Shown piece after piece: positions 9,259-19,055 of a stretch of DNA of 64,000 nt. This DNA is from Agarivorans gilvus. GTDB taxonomy: Bacteria > Pseudomonadota > Gammaproteobacteria > Enterobacterales > Celerinatantimonadaceae. The notes below the pieces were generated by a model. The model did no database searches. It saw nothing but the letters and a program-made list of their open reading frames with translations, and was not told the DNA's origin. The stretch spans positions 2,511,001-2,575,000 of the forward strand of contig NZ_CP013021.1 of the NCBI RefSeq assembly GCF_001420915.1, read 5' to 3'. Each line of letters starts with the position of its first letter. Positions within the stretch are counted from its first letter, which is position 1. The position numbers were made by a program, and so were the translations under genes.

Positions 9259-10815
9259 TTATCCTGCTTGGCTGTAGCTGGGTGATAACTCGGTTATCAA
9301 GCGAATACTGGAAATCATTTGGTCGAGCTGAAAATGCGGACGCAAATGGATAATGGAGTAGTAATGGCCAGGCTTACCGGCTTGTTCTTTAACTTGAATC
9401 TTGGCTTCGTTTAATGGGTAGCGGGCGCGGATTTCATCGGAGGCCTCATCTGATGCGGTGGTGTAAGCATGCAACCAACTTTGTAAATCACGCTCTATCA
9501 TGTTGGCATTATCAAATGAGCCCACTCGGTCACGCCCCATCACTTTTATGTAATGGGCAAAACGAGATACGCACAATACGTATTGCAACATCGATGACAA
9601 ACGCGCATTCACGGCTACCGATAAGCTGTCGTATTGCTGTGGCAAATTGACTGAAGCATTGCTGTATAACACCAAGTGTTCGGTATGAGGCACAGTAGAT
9701 ACCGGAATAAAGCCATTGTCTGACAATTGCTTTTCTAAACGGTCCCCCACCTGCAAATTCACCGATGGCTTGGCCGAATGGATGTGTCGTGAAAACTTGA
9801 AACGAGAACTAGGCAGGTCAAATACCAAACCATGTTTATACTGACCCGGTTGTAAACCACGGATCTGGCTAAACCAGCCAGAATCTTTAAAAGCCCGCAA
9901 AGCAACAGCGGCAACGCCATAAGCGGCATTACCCCATAAATAATCGGCTTCGGCATCATTAACTTGCTCAACAAACATGAAGCCTTCTTGGCGACGCCCA
10001 TCCTGCTGATAAGGCTCTCGCATTAGAATATTGGGGCTAGTAATACCTAAAAAACGCGAATCTTCTTGGCAGCGCAATTTACGCCAATTGATGTATTCCG
10101 CTTGTGAGAATTGCGCGCTAATATCTCGCACCGATGCCAACTCACTGTAGAAGTTAACACCAAACATCGATGGGGCAGCGCCAGTAACAAATGGCGCAAA
10201 CGCCGCTGCAGCAACATGACTAATGGCCCGTAGCGCATCGATGTCATTGGTTGGCATGCTAGGTTTAGCTTGATGAGATATTTGGTAATCTCCCACAATC
10301 AAACCAAAAGGCTCCCCGCCAGGCATACTGAACTCATTGGTATAAATCAGCTTAAACAACTCACTTTGATCGAACTCAATGGCGCGAGAAGCATCACGGC
10401 AGAGTTCTCGCCAGTTAATGCTAATTAATTTCACCTTCACAATTAAACTGTGATCTTGAGTACCCGATTGCTCGGTGAGGTATTTCACGCCCCGCCAACT
10501 GGCCTCTAAGCGCTGGAAACGCGGATGATGAATAATCGCGTTAACTTGGTCATTTAAACGCTCATCAATATCACGAATTGCTCGTAGTAAAAGCGGCCGC
10601 AGGCTCTCTGCTGTCCATGCCGACTGATATTGTTGATTATCGCGCTCTAACCAAATTCGCAGCGCCAAATATGCATCTTCTGCCGCTAAAAACTTATCCA
10701 CCACTTGGCTCTGGGCACACCAATCCACATCAACATGTTGAGTATCTCCCCCAACTTGTCGCAAGCTCTGGCTGTCCACAAAACTCAGTGGTGGTAAAGT
10801 TTGAATTGAAGTCAT
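9259..10815 (-). CDS. Second TssC-family sheath protein (TssC2)
   Basis: The gene encodes 518 aa from the ATG at 10815 (MTSIQTLPPLSFVDSQ). Longer in-frame starts would run into the end of tssC and are not credible. It is a TssC/ImpC/VipB paralogue. Blocks shared with the neighbouring TssC include FQRLEASWRGVKYL, FDQSELFKLIYTNEF, GGEPFGLIVGDYQ, RFAHYIKVMGRDRVGSF and IRARYPLNEAKIQVKE. The main difference is an N-terminal region of about 90 residues unlike that of the first TssC. Similar tandem TssC pairs occur in some Vibrio-type T6SS. It may form part of the sheath or cap its baseplate end; the function is inferred. Confidence 0.92.
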   Translation of the reverse strand: MTSIQTLPPLSFVDSQSLRQVGGDTQHVDVDWCAQSQVVDKFLAAEDAYLALRIWLERDNQQYQSAWTAESLRPLLLRAIRDIDERLNDQVNAIIHHPRFQRLEASWRGVKYLTEQSGTQDHSLIVKVKLISINWRELCRDASRAIEFDQSELFKLIYTNEFSMPGGEPFGLIVGDYQISHQAKPSMPTNDIDALRAISHVAAAAFAPFVTGAAPSMFGVNFYSELASVRDISAQFSQAEYINWRKLRCQEDSRFLGITSPNILMREPYQQDGRRQEGFMFVEQVNDAEADYLWGNAAYGVAAVALRAFKDSGWFSQIRGLQPGQYKHGLVFDLPSSRFKFSRHIHSAKPSVNLQVGDRLEKQLSDNGFIPVSTVPHTEHLVLYSNASVNLPQQYDSLSVAVNARLSSMLQYVLCVSRFAHYIKVMGRDRVGSFDNANMIERDLQSWLHAYTTASDEASDEIRARYPLNEAKIQVKEQAGKPGHYYSIIHLRPHFQLDQMISSIRLITELSPSYSQAG

Positions 10816-10849
10816 AGTAGTAAAGCGGGCCTTGCGGCCCGCAATCTTG

Positions 10850-12343
10850 TTATCCGCCGATTTCTGGGATCTTTGCAACCAAACGCAAAGAGGTAGTGAG
10901 TTCTTCCATTTGTAGCCAAGGGCGTAACCAAGCCACTGCATTGTACGAACCTGGCGCACCCGGAATTTCTTTCACCTGAACCTTGGCATCCGCAAGGGGG
11001 TATTTGGCGCGGATTTCTTGACCACCGCCCTCGGAAGCATTCACGTAGTTGAGGATCCAACGGTTCAGCCAGTTCTCAACATCTTCCGCTTCCATAAAGC
11101 TACCAATCTTGTCGCGCGCCATCACTTTTAAGTAGTGAGCAAAGCGAGATGTCGCCATCATGTATGGCAGGCGAGAGGAAATAGCCGCATTGGCCGTGGC
11201 ATCTGGGCTATCGTATTTCTTTGGTTTTTGACAAGTTTGTGCACCAAAGAACACCGCATAATCGGTATTTTTATAGTGACAAAGCGGTAAGAAACCCAGC
11301 TTACTCAATTCCGCTTCTCGGCGATCGGTAATGCCGATTTCGGTAGGACATTTTAAGTCTGGGTCCCCATCATCGGAAACGAATAGATGAGAGGGTAAGT
11401 TTTCGACTTTACCTCCACCTTCGGCTCCACGAATCGCCGTACAGAAGCCGTATTTGGCAAATGCTTCGGTCATCCGCACACCCAATACGTAGGAAGCATT
11501 CATCCAACAGTACTCGTCATGCTCCGTTGTTTGCGCCATACCGGTTTGAACATCAACTTCAAACTCTTCGTAGTTAAATTCCTCAATAGGAATGGTCGCT
11601 TCGCCATAGGGTAACCGGGCCAATACTCGTGGCATCGCCAAGGTCACAAAGCGAGAATCATCACTCTCACGGAAAGAGCGCCACTTAGTGTATTCCAGCG
11701 ATTCAAATACCTTCTCTAAATCACGCGGTTTAGTGAGTTCAGTCCAATTATCAAAACCAAATAGTGCCGGAGAAGCCGCCGATAAGAACGGAGCAAAACC
11801 CGCAGCAGCCACGTTCGACATTAAACTTAAGGACTCAATATCTTCTGGATGATTAGTGAATTCATAATCCCCCACCAAGGCTCCATAAGGCTCACCGCCA
11901 GGAGTACCAAATTCAGACTCGTAAACCTTCTTGAAAATTTGGCTTTGATCGAATTCAACCGCCTTACTTAAGTCTTTGTGTAACTCTTTTTTGCTCATGC
12001 TGAGCACACGAATTTTCAGCGTTTGGCTAGTCTCTGAATTCATAACCAGGTAGTTAAGGCCACGCCAAGAGCCTTCTAACTTCTGAAAACTCTCATGGTG
12101 CATCACTTCAGCTAGTTGCTTAGAAATGAGTTCATCGATGCCGGCAATGGCTTCTCTAAATGTTACCGTCAGGTTTTTGTTCCAACTAACGGTGCCTTTT
12201 AGTGCTTCTTCTGTTAGCGTACGTAACAACTCTTCTGAGCGAGATGAGTCGGTTTGCTTAGTCGCACCAATGGCCTGCTCCAATATGGAACCTTGTGCTT
12301 CTTCTACACTGGGGTCGAGGGTGGTTTGGCTTTCGGTGCTCAT
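10850..12343 (-). CDS. tssC: T6SS sheath large subunit TssC (VipB/EvpB/ImpC)
   Basis: TssC pairs with TssB to form the contractile sheath around the Hcp tube. The 497 aa are typical for the family, with FQKLEGSWRGLNYLVMNSET, FDQSQIFKKVYESEFGTPGG, GALVGDYEFTNHPEDIE and the C-terminal RFAHYLKVMARDKIGSF plus WLRPWLQMEELTTSLRLVAK. The start overlaps the tssB stop by four bases (ATGA), the usual coupling for this co-assembled pair. A TssC paralogue follows 34 bases downstream. Confidence 0.97.
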   Translation of the reverse strand: MSTESQTTLDPSVEEAQGSILEQAIGATKQTDSSRSEELLRTLTEEALKGTVSWNKNLTVTFREAIAGIDELISKQLAEVMHHESFQKLEGSWRGLNYLVMNSETSQTLKIRVLSMSKKELHKDLSKAVEFDQSQIFKKVYESEFGTPGGEPYGALVGDYEFTNHPEDIESLSLMSNVAAAGFAPFLSAASPALFGFDNWTELTKPRDLEKVFESLEYTKWRSFRESDDSRFVTLAMPRVLARLPYGEATIPIEEFNYEEFEVDVQTGMAQTTEHDEYCWMNASYVLGVRMTEAFAKYGFCTAIRGAEGGGKVENLPSHLFVSDDGDPDLKCPTEIGITDRREAELSKLGFLPLCHYKNTDYAVFFGAQTCQKPKKYDSPDATANAAISSRLPYMMATSRFAHYLKVMARDKIGSFMEAEDVENWLNRWILNYVNASEGGGQEIRAKYPLADAKVQVKEIPGAPGSYNAVAWLRPWLQMEELTTSLRLVAKIPEIGG

Positions 12344-12855
12344 TCTGCCCCCTCCGTGCTAGCTTCTTTATCCAATTCACCTTTTAGCTTTTGCAAGGAA
12401 TCGGTATTGTTCAGCACTTCTTCTAGAATATTTTCTAGATCTTCCGAACGGTCCACTTTGGTCATCAAATCACGCAACTTATTTCGTGTGTCCATTAATT
12501 TACGTAATGGCTCTACCTGATTGACAACCGCCGCCGGAGCAAAATCTTTCATCGAGCTAAATTGAAGCGCTACTGACATTTCAGAGCCATCATCAGCCAG
12601 TTTATTGTCTACTCGAAACTCCAACTTGGGATTCATTCGTTTCAATACATCATCGAAATTATCTCGGTCAATTTGGATAAAACGTCGGTCTTTTAATGGT
12701 TTCAGAGCCGCAGTATTGTCACCTGCAAAATCGCCCATCACCCCAACTACAAAAGGCAGTTCCTTTTTTACTGCAGCCCCTTCCGTTTCTACATCATAAG
12801 TAATGTGAACGCGTGGCTTACGTACCCGAGACAACTTGCCGTGGATACTGTCCAT
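12340..12855 (-). CDS. tssB: T6SS sheath small subunit TssB (VipA)
   Basis: TssB is the small sheath protein that intertwines with TssC. I place the start at 12855 (MDSIHGKLSRVRKPRVHITY, 171 aa), because AAGGAG lies 6-7 bases before it. An upstream in-frame ATG at 12882 lacks such a site. Family blocks are KELPFVVGVMGDFAGDN, DRRFIQIDRDNFDDVLKRM and the C-terminal acidic coiled segment (KVDRSEDLENILEEVL). It overlaps tssC by four bases. Confidence 0.97.
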   Translation of the reverse strand: MDSIHGKLSRVRKPRVHITYDVETEGAAVKKELPFVVGVMGDFAGDNTAALKPLKDRRFIQIDRDNFDDVLKRMNPKLEFRVDNKLADDGSEMSVALQFSSMKDFAPAAVVNQVEPLRKLMDTRNKLRDLMTKVDRSEDLENILEEVLNNTDSLQKLKGELDKEASTEGAE

Positions 12856-12902
12856 ATCAATCTCCTTATTATTGATTAACACGCAGAGCGCTAAGCACCA
12901 CG

Positions 12903-14012
12903 TTAGTCCTGTGATTCCGATGAAATACCAGTCAATCGGAAATACCCGGTTCGAGCTTCGTTATCTGAAATCAGTTCTTGCAATAAATCAGGCAAGCTCA
13001 TTCCACTCCAACGAACAACTTGTTCAATGGCATAAGCCATTGGCGAATGAGGCTCGGTTTGTTTAAAAAACTCAGCAATATTGCCAAGTTGTTGGATCGC
13101 ATCCGCACGATTTCTAAGTTGCTTATTTGGCGCATCTGCTACCTCAGCAGCAGACGGCTCAATCAAATCGGAAGGCATATCTTCAGGAATAAGCTCAAGC
13201 TTGGCCGCACTGAGCTTATCAGCAGCAAGGTAGCGAACCGCTTCTATGCAGTCGCTTAAACGCTTAACGATATGCGAGCTAGGTTGAGGCTCACCAACTG
13301 CTTCATCCACTGCTAGCGAAAGTTGTTGATAAGCCTGACTGGCCGCCTCTATATCTTGTAATAGGCTTATAAAAAACTCGGCACTAGTAGCGTTGACGGT
13401 AACAGTAATATCTTCTAGTTTTACCGCCCCCGCAGCATGACGTTGATTACGCTTGGTTTCTTCTAAGCGTTCCACTTCAGAGGCTTGTTCAAACTCCCAT
13501 AAGGAATAAGGCTGCTCTTCAATTACGTCGGTCAATGGGACGCAGGCGATAGGCATCAGTAAAGTACCCTCACCATCGTAACCATTGAGTCCAACCAAAG
13601 GAGCTACCCGAGTCACCAGCCCATCTTCATCTGGGCTTGGGTACAGGTGTTCCCAATGATGCTCAATCAGTGTTCTGGCGATATCAAAGCCCTGACGCAA
13701 GCCTTTGAACCCCTTACGACGTACTAAGCCTTCGATTAGCCAAGCGGCGAATTCCAAATCTTTACAACTTTCCAGTAAGACTTCTGGAATTTGACTGATG
13801 ATCGGATCCCACTCATTGGCAAAACTCAGTAAGGGCTCGTTATCAACTAAGGCCTTACGCTCCGAGGCTCGAGCCGTATTGCGCACATCCTTAAGAGTGA
13901 AATACGTTGAAAGTGGAGAAGCATCTAAACGCGGGTCTTCTCCGCAAGGAAGTTGTTCTGAAATCGGCTGAGCCAGCTGTGCAAAATCGATGTAATTCAA
14001 TTCTTGAAACAT
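12903..14012 (-). CDS. tssA: T6SS protein TssA (ImpA N-terminal domain)
   Basis: TssA proteins either prime and cap tail assembly or act at the baseplate. This 369-aa protein has the ImpA_N domain with the diagnostic block SEQLPCGEDPRLD near residue 17, then LLESCKDLEFAAWLIEGLVR and HWEHLYPSPDEDG. The rest is helical, ending with a segment like the short-TssA C-terminus (YAIEQVVRWSGMSLPDLLQELI). The gene lies between the PP2C phosphatase and tssB, 47 bases before the latter. The TssA subtype is not certain. Confidence 0.93.
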   Translation of the reverse strand: MFQELNYIDFAQLAQPISEQLPCGEDPRLDASPLSTYFTLKDVRNTARASERKALVDNEPLLSFANEWDPIISQIPEVLLESCKDLEFAAWLIEGLVRRKGFKGLRQGFDIARTLIEHHWEHLYPSPDEDGLVTRVAPLVGLNGYDGEGTLLMPIACVPLTDVIEEQPYSLWEFEQASEVERLEETKRNQRHAAGAVKLEDITVTVNATSAEFFISLLQDIEAASQAYQQLSLAVDEAVGEPQPSSHIVKRLSDCIEAVRYLAADKLSAAKLELIPEDMPSDLIEPSAAEVADAPNKQLRNRADAIQQLGNIAEFFKQTEPHSPMAYAIEQVVRWSGMSLPDLLQELISDNEARTGYFRLTGISSESQD

Positions 14013-14015
14013 CCT

Positions 14016-14840
14016 TTAGCTCCTCACCAGACCACGTCGGTTGAAAAACACCGGTACCGTATCGTCGTTATGTTCTGGTGACGCTTCACCATCGCTCTGA
14101 CTCACCTTCACCAAAACACAGCTGACATTATCGCTAGCACCTTTTACTAGTGCTGAATGCATTAGCGCTAGACCCGTGTCTGACACACTATTAGCTTGCA
14201 TGCATATCGCCAGATCGGCGTCACTGAGTTCTTTTGTTAGGCCATCGGAGCACAATAAAAATTGATCCCCTGGAAGTAATTGCCCTGAATTTTGGTCAAT
14301 ACTTAGCTCATCGCTCACACCAATTGCCCGAGTAATCACATTCGATAAGGGATGGTCTTCCGCTTCTGACTCCGCAATGAGTCCTTGTTCAACCATGTCC
14401 ATAACCTGACTATGATCGCGGGTTTTTCGCTGCAGGTGATTTTGACGCATCAAGTAAATCCGGCTATCTCCCACCCACAAACAATGGAAGAAGCCATCCC
14501 GAATAAACAGCAAGACCACCGTGCTACCGGCCGTTTTTCCATCGAGGTGCTGTTGAGAAAACTGGATAATTTGCTGGTTAGCTCGCAACAAAGCTTGCCT
14601 TAAGCTGTCACTACTCAGCGCTGAGGAAGGCGTTTGCTCCACACACTGCTTCACCGCATCAATTACCATCTGGCTAGCTACGTCACCTGCAGCATGCCCA
14701 CCCATACCATCGGCGACGACCCACACCCCTTCCTCGCGAAGGTCCAAAACAGCATCTTCATTATAAGGACGCACTTTTCCGGCATGACTCTGTGCGAAGC
14801 TAACAAAGAAACCGTTGATCAATGATGAATTTGCTACCAT
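14016..14840 (-). CDS. PP2C-family Ser/Thr phosphatase of the T6SS (PppA/Stp1-like)
   Basis: This cytoplasmic phosphatase would reverse phosphorylation by the T6SS kinase and so switch the apparatus off. PP2C motifs are clear: the N-terminal RPYNEDAV, metal-binding VVADGMGGHAAGDVAS, AGSTVVLLFI, LWVGDSRIYLMR, and the later FLLCSDGLTKEL and GASDNVSCVLVK. Three starts (14855, 14846, 14840) are in frame. I prefer 14840 (MVANSSLINGF) because GGGAG sits about 8 bases upstream. It overlaps the end of tagF. Its partners here are the kinase at 23867 and the FHA protein TagH. Confidence 0.93.
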   Translation of the reverse strand: MVANSSLINGFFVSFAQSHAGKVRPYNEDAVLDLREEGVWVVADGMGGHAAGDVASQMVIDAVKQCVEQTPSSALSSDSLRQALLRANQQIIQFSQQHLDGKTAGSTVVLLFIRDGFFHCLWVGDSRIYLMRQNHLQRKTRDHSQVMDMVEQGLIAESEAEDHPLSNVITRAIGVSDELSIDQNSGQLLPGDQFLLCSDGLTKELSDADLAICMQANSVSDTGLALMHSALVKGASDNVSCVLVKVSQSDGEASPEHNDDTVPVFFNRRGLVRS

Positions 14841-15520
14841 CCCCATTGCTCCCATTGGCCATCTAACATGGCGGAAAACTGGCTCACAAGCGGCAAGCTA
14901 TCACTCACTAAGCTGCACTCCGGCACCAAATCAGAGCCTTTGGTCCACCATATACAATAGCGGTCTAAGCGTTGCTTTAGTTGGTAATGCAGTAAGTGCT
15001 CGCTAGTCATTGATTGCTCACTTTCCAATACCAGTTGCTCACTTAGCCGAGCATGGTTAAACAAAGGCTTAGTGGTTTTAAGCTCCGATAACCAATCAAG
15101 TTCAGTGAGGCTTTCTGCCCAGCGTGTAACATCAGTATCATCATCCAGCAATTTAAGTACTTTTTGCTCACTCAACTCGCTCCACTGACGTTGCTGCCAA
15201 ACATCTACTGGAAGCTGTTTAATCGGCTTCGCCATAGTGAAATAGAAATGACGCCCAACTTGGTCAACACTGGGCATTAAGGTCCCGGCGATGGCGGACT
15301 CCCCACACACACCAGCAGACAACGCAAAGTGCCAAATGGGGCTAGTTAGGTAGCACTCTAGCCAGCGTTCGCCCAGTTGCTCTCGACTTACAGCAGTAAT
15401 GGCTTGTAACCACTCACTCCAGCCGTTTATAAAATCACTGGGCAGGTGACTTTGTATGAAATCTCCCCGAGCAGGCACTTTGCCAAAATAACCGAAGCCT
15501 TCTATAGCGTTACTGGACAT
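14834..15520 (-). CDS. tagF: T6SS-associated protein TagF (ImpM family)
   Basis: TagF is a post-translational regulator, often a repressor acting through FHA protein sequestration in Pseudomonas. The 228-aa product starts with the family signature GYFGKVPARGDFIQSHLP and continues with GWSEWLQAI, PIWHFALSAGVCG and IAGTLMPSVDQVGRHF. The ATG at 15520 has GAGG 5 bases before it and overlaps the tssM end by 19 bases. In some species tagF is fused to the phosphatase. Here the two genes overlap slightly but stay separate. Confidence 0.93.
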   Translation of the reverse strand: MSSNAIEGFGYFGKVPARGDFIQSHLPSDFINGWSEWLQAITAVSREQLGERWLECYLTSPIWHFALSAGVCGESAIAGTLMPSVDQVGRHFYFTMAKPIKQLPVDVWQQRQWSELSEQKVLKLLDDDTDVTRWAESLTELDWLSELKTTKPLFNHARLSEQLVLESEQSMTSEHLLHYQLKQRLDRYCIWWTKGSDLVPECSLVSDSLPLVSQFSAMLDGQWEQWGW

Positions 15521-18500
15521 GAGAACCTCGCTAAGTCATTCGACCAAAATGGATGCATGGCCGTAGCCGGGATGAGTTCGAGCTGAACCTTATTGCCCTT
15601 AAATTCGATATCCAGCAGGTTGTCTTTACGGCTGTCGGGGCGCTGCTTGGCTAAGTCATCCAGCATTCGAAACAAGCCCCAATAACCCGGATAGGTTTCT
15701 GAGATAGAATGGCCCGACTTAGGTGGAACAAATGCCAAGCGGGTACTTCGATTTGATTCTGTAGGCCAAATGAAATGAGAGGTTCGCTGAGGCCCATGGC
15801 GATAGACCAGCTCTTGCTCACCGAGCTCAATACGAAAGTTATTGATATGGCCATCCAGGTATATCGGTTTAAGGCCAAACTCCACTCGAGGATTTTGCGT
15901 ACCAGGCTCAAAGAACACATCGCGGATCCGTCTAGCTTGCTGAAATACCTTGAGCGAACTGGGGTCGATACCCACTGAGCGTTCCAGCTTCCAATTACGT
16001 TTGCTGGTATCCACTGAGGATTTCAAATAACGCTCAAAAAAGCTGTCCATGGTGCCGCCAAAGCCAAAGAAACGGCTGAAGTCTTTTAAACGTACTTCAT
16101 CTGAGGCTCGGCTGTTAAACGGATATTTACCGCGAATAGCGGTACGATATTCCTTATATACACTGTCCTTCCAGATAGCATTTACATGAACTTGAGCCCC
16201 TCGTTTGGCCAGCGCTGAAGTCTGACTAGATAATTCACTAACCCAAGAGGCGAAGGGAGCAGGTAAATGCTTGCGTGAGCGACGCAAAGCACTGGTGACC
16301 GCAGATTGACTATTTTCATCCATTAAACTGGTATAAGCCCGCTTATTGTTTGACTCTGCCAGTAATTCCAAATAATCGCGAAGTTGCAGCAATGACGCAT
16401 GCAAGCCTTCTAAGTCCGTCTCTGTGATGCCGAGTAACTCGGTAAATTCCGCCTCGACTTCTTCGCCCGGCATTGAAATCTTGGCCTGAGACATATCATT
16501 AGGCAGAAAACGGTTAATGCGAGCCTTTTGGTTTTTCAGGGCCACATCGGCGACATTACCTGCAACTTCGGCAGCAACTTTAGAATTATCACTTAGCGCA
16601 ATGTCGGTTAAACGAAGCTCCTTTTGCACCGCTAAAATGAAGCTTTGTAAGGGCCGCTCTGAGCCGGTCAAATTTTTCAACTGCTCCGCGCCATCCTTAG
16701 CTGAGACATAAGGCTTTAATTGCACATCGGCTAGCAGTTGTTCCCATTCATAGATATAGTCTCGGAAATAACGTTCACTTACCGCCTTAACCACTTCGTC
16801 ACGAGTAGCTTCATCAATAGATAAACTATCTCCATACACCCAGCTGTCTTCCATTAAGCGCTTAACGATGCGGTTATTTTCAATACGAAACAGACCATGA
16901 AATCCACTGTAGGTATATAAGCCAGGGATGCCCTCATGCAAAGGAGCCCCACTGATTCGCATAAAGACCTGACGTCCTTGACGTCCAAACACGTCGCTCA
17001 ATCTGAAATCAGCGACATGGCTCGACAAAAACTCTATACGTAAACGCTGATAGGCGCGTTCCGCCAAGGGCATGCGTGTTAACACGCTACGCGCCTGAGC
17101 AATGGCATTTTGCTTAACCGGCACCAGGTTGATGCCTTCAGAGAAAAGGTTACGCGTGTGGGCCATTAAGTCTTGACGCAGTGACTGATTAATTTCACCG
17201 GGCAAACGGCGTTCATAAAAAACTTCAAACCAACTATATATTTGCTCAATTTCTCGATGCTCGGCGTCATAGATCATCAAGTACGCTTTTAATGTTTCAT
17301 ACAAGTACTCTAGATATTGCTCGTTATCGGCTAGTTCCTTGGTCATCGCATCGGTCAGGTAAGTCGCAAAATAACCTTGTAAGGCTCGCTGGTAGGCGGC
17401 TTGCGCTGGCTGGCCAATTTTTTCACCTTGATATAAGCCCATTCGATATACGCCGTTATCAACTAGCTGTTGGCTATAACCTGCGGGTAAGTCTCTGAGA
17501 GCATTGAGAGCCTGTACCAAGGTAATCACATCGGTATCGCTGCTAAGGCCGGGCTTAACTATATTTTGGTACTTCTTCACAGCCGCTTCACTTTGGTCAA
17601 CCAACTGCATGTTCCAGCTATAACTGCGATACCAAAGACCACTGCAAGCCAATAAGCTCACTACACAAGCTACTGCAAGCCCCCGGCGAAGCCACATACT
17701 GTTTTTTTGATGGTGGCGGTTAACCGAACCGACAAATTTCTCAGGGAAGATCACCTCTTCCAGCAAGCGCTTAATAAAATAACCTTTACTTTCCCCACCT
17801 TGCTGCTTGAGGGGAACTTGCCCCAGACCCAAACCATTCGAGGTTTCCGCCATTACACGGTCAATAGGTTTGCCCTCTTGGGTTGCACTGGCAATGTACA
17901 AACCACGTAACATTGGCGCCTCTTCAAAAGCATTGGGAGAGAAGATCTCTTTCAAAAAGTCATCAATACTCGCCTGTAAAAGATGCATTTGCTTTGGGAA
18001 TTCATATATAAGCGTTCGTTTATCAATGTCTCGCTCTTGCTGTAGACGAACGTTTAAACGCCCCTGAATTCGTTTCAATAAGCTATGAAACTCGCGATTA
18101 AATAATCCCACTACGCCGGCATCTTGATTTTCAGCCACTAGTGGAAAGGTAATGCCCCATATTTGCTCTCGTTCATTGGCATTAAGATCGGCAAAAAACT
18201 CACTAAAACCTGCAATTAAATCCGCTTTGGTTAACACCACATAAACTGGAAATTGCATTCCTAATTGATTCTTTAATTCTTGAATGCGTTGCTTAATTGC
18301 CCGTGCATGCAGATTTCGTTCAGTACGGGTTTGCTGAGTAAGACTGGCTAAGCTAACGGTAACAATGGCTCCGTTAATGGGACGTTTGGTGCGGTACTTT
18401 TTCAATAAACCTAAGAACCCCAACCAAGCACGCGAGTCCTTACTGTTATTGCTGTCTTGCGTGGTATAACGCCCGGCGGTATCAATTAATACCGCCTTAT

Positions 18501-19035
18501 TGGTAAACCACCAGTCGCAGTGACGTGTGCCCCCCACTCCAGCCAGAGGGTCTTCGCCTAATTTATCTTTGAGAGGAAACTCTAGCCCTGAATTTTGTAA
18601 TGCTGTCGTTTTACCCGTACCAGGAGGGCCGATCATGATGTACCAAGGCAATTGGTACACCCCTTGACCTTTGGCCAAGCTCGAATTTTTCAAGACATCT
18701 AGGGCAGTCACCACCCGTTCGCGTAAGGTCTCTACTTCCCGGAGGCTCTCTTCATCATGCTCTTCTTCTCCATCCAGTAAGGACTGCACGGCTTGCTGAT
18801 TTTGTTTAGCGTTACGGATGTGCTGCCAAAACTGATAAAGCACACAACTCAAGGCGAGCAAGACTATCACCAGCCAGCGAGCGGTAGCACTCACCAAGGG
18901 TTCTGCTCCAGCAATCGCGATCAAGGGTCCGCCAAACCAGATAAGAAAGGCCAAGGCCAAAAAGCCCAATAAGGTCATCGCCCACTTAGACCTGAAGCCT
19001 TGTATTAAACGCCTAAAAAAAGAACTACTAAACAT
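15502..19035 (-). CDS. tssM: T6SS inner-membrane protein TssM (IcmF)
   Basis: TssM spans the envelope with TssL and TssJ and anchors the apparatus. It is 1177 aa, full length. Two hydrophobic helices occur near the N-terminus (about 18-40 and 47-67). A cytoplasmic P-loop GTPase-like domain follows, with MIGPPGTGKTTALQNSGLEFP and a VLIDTAGRY Walker B-type motif. A third transmembrane segment (about 455-475, GLAVACVVSLLACSGLWY) leads into the large periplasmic domain, whose C-terminal part carries the IcmF-related and DUF1215-type regions. Walker A is intact, so ATP/GTP binding is plausible. Confidence 0.97.
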   Translation of the reverse strand: MFSSSFFRRLIQGFRSKWAMTLLGFLALAFLIWFGGPLIAIAGAEPLVSATARWLVIVLLALSCVLYQFWQHIRNAKQNQQAVQSLLDGEEEHDEESLREVETLRERVVTALDVLKNSSLAKGQGVYQLPWYIMIGPPGTGKTTALQNSGLEFPLKDKLGEDPLAGVGGTRHCDWWFTNKAVLIDTAGRYTTQDSNNSKDSRAWLGFLGLLKKYRTKRPINGAIVTVSLASLTQQTRTERNLHARAIKQRIQELKNQLGMQFPVYVVLTKADLIAGFSEFFADLNANEREQIWGITFPLVAENQDAGVVGLFNREFHSLLKRIQGRLNVRLQQERDIDKRTLIYEFPKQMHLLQASIDDFLKEIFSPNAFEEAPMLRGLYIASATQEGKPIDRVMAETSNGLGLGQVPLKQQGGESKGYFIKRLLEEVIFPEKFVGSVNRHHQKNSMWLRRGLAVACVVSLLACSGLWYRSYSWNMQLVDQSEAAVKKYQNIVKPGLSSDTDVITLVQALNALRDLPAGYSQQLVDNGVYRMGLYQGEKIGQPAQAAYQRALQGYFATYLTDAMTKELADNEQYLEYLYETLKAYLMIYDAEHREIEQIYSWFEVFYERRLPGEINQSLRQDLMAHTRNLFSEGINLVPVKQNAIAQARSVLTRMPLAERAYQRLRIEFLSSHVADFRLSDVFGRQGRQVFMRISGAPLHEGIPGLYTYSGFHGLFRIENNRIVKRLMEDSWVYGDSLSIDEATRDEVVKAVSERYFRDYIYEWEQLLADVQLKPYVSAKDGAEQLKNLTGSERPLQSFILAVQKELRLTDIALSDNSKVAAEVAGNVADVALKNQKARINRFLPNDMSQAKISMPGEEVEAEFTELLGITETDLEGLHASLLQLRDYLELLAESNNKRAYTSLMDENSQSAVTSALRRSRKHLPAPFASWVSELSSQTSALAKRGAQVHVNAIWKDSVYKEYRTAIRGKYPFNSRASDEVRLKDFSRFFGFGGTMDSFFERYLKSSVDTSKRNWKLERSVGIDPSSLKVFQQARRIRDVFFEPGTQNPRVEFGLKPIYLDGHINNFRIELGEQELVYRHGPQRTSHFIWPTESNRSTRLAFVPPKSGHSISETYPGYWGLFRMLDDLAKQRPDSRKDNLLDIEFKGNKVQLELIPATAMHPFWSNDLARFSCPVTL

Positions 19036-19055
19036 TATTCAATCCCTTGCATTTG

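Noticed and set aside
10816..10959. N-terminal extension of the second TssC
   Set aside because: The added residues overlap tssC coding sequence in another frame and do not look like protein; the ATG at 10815 is sufficient.
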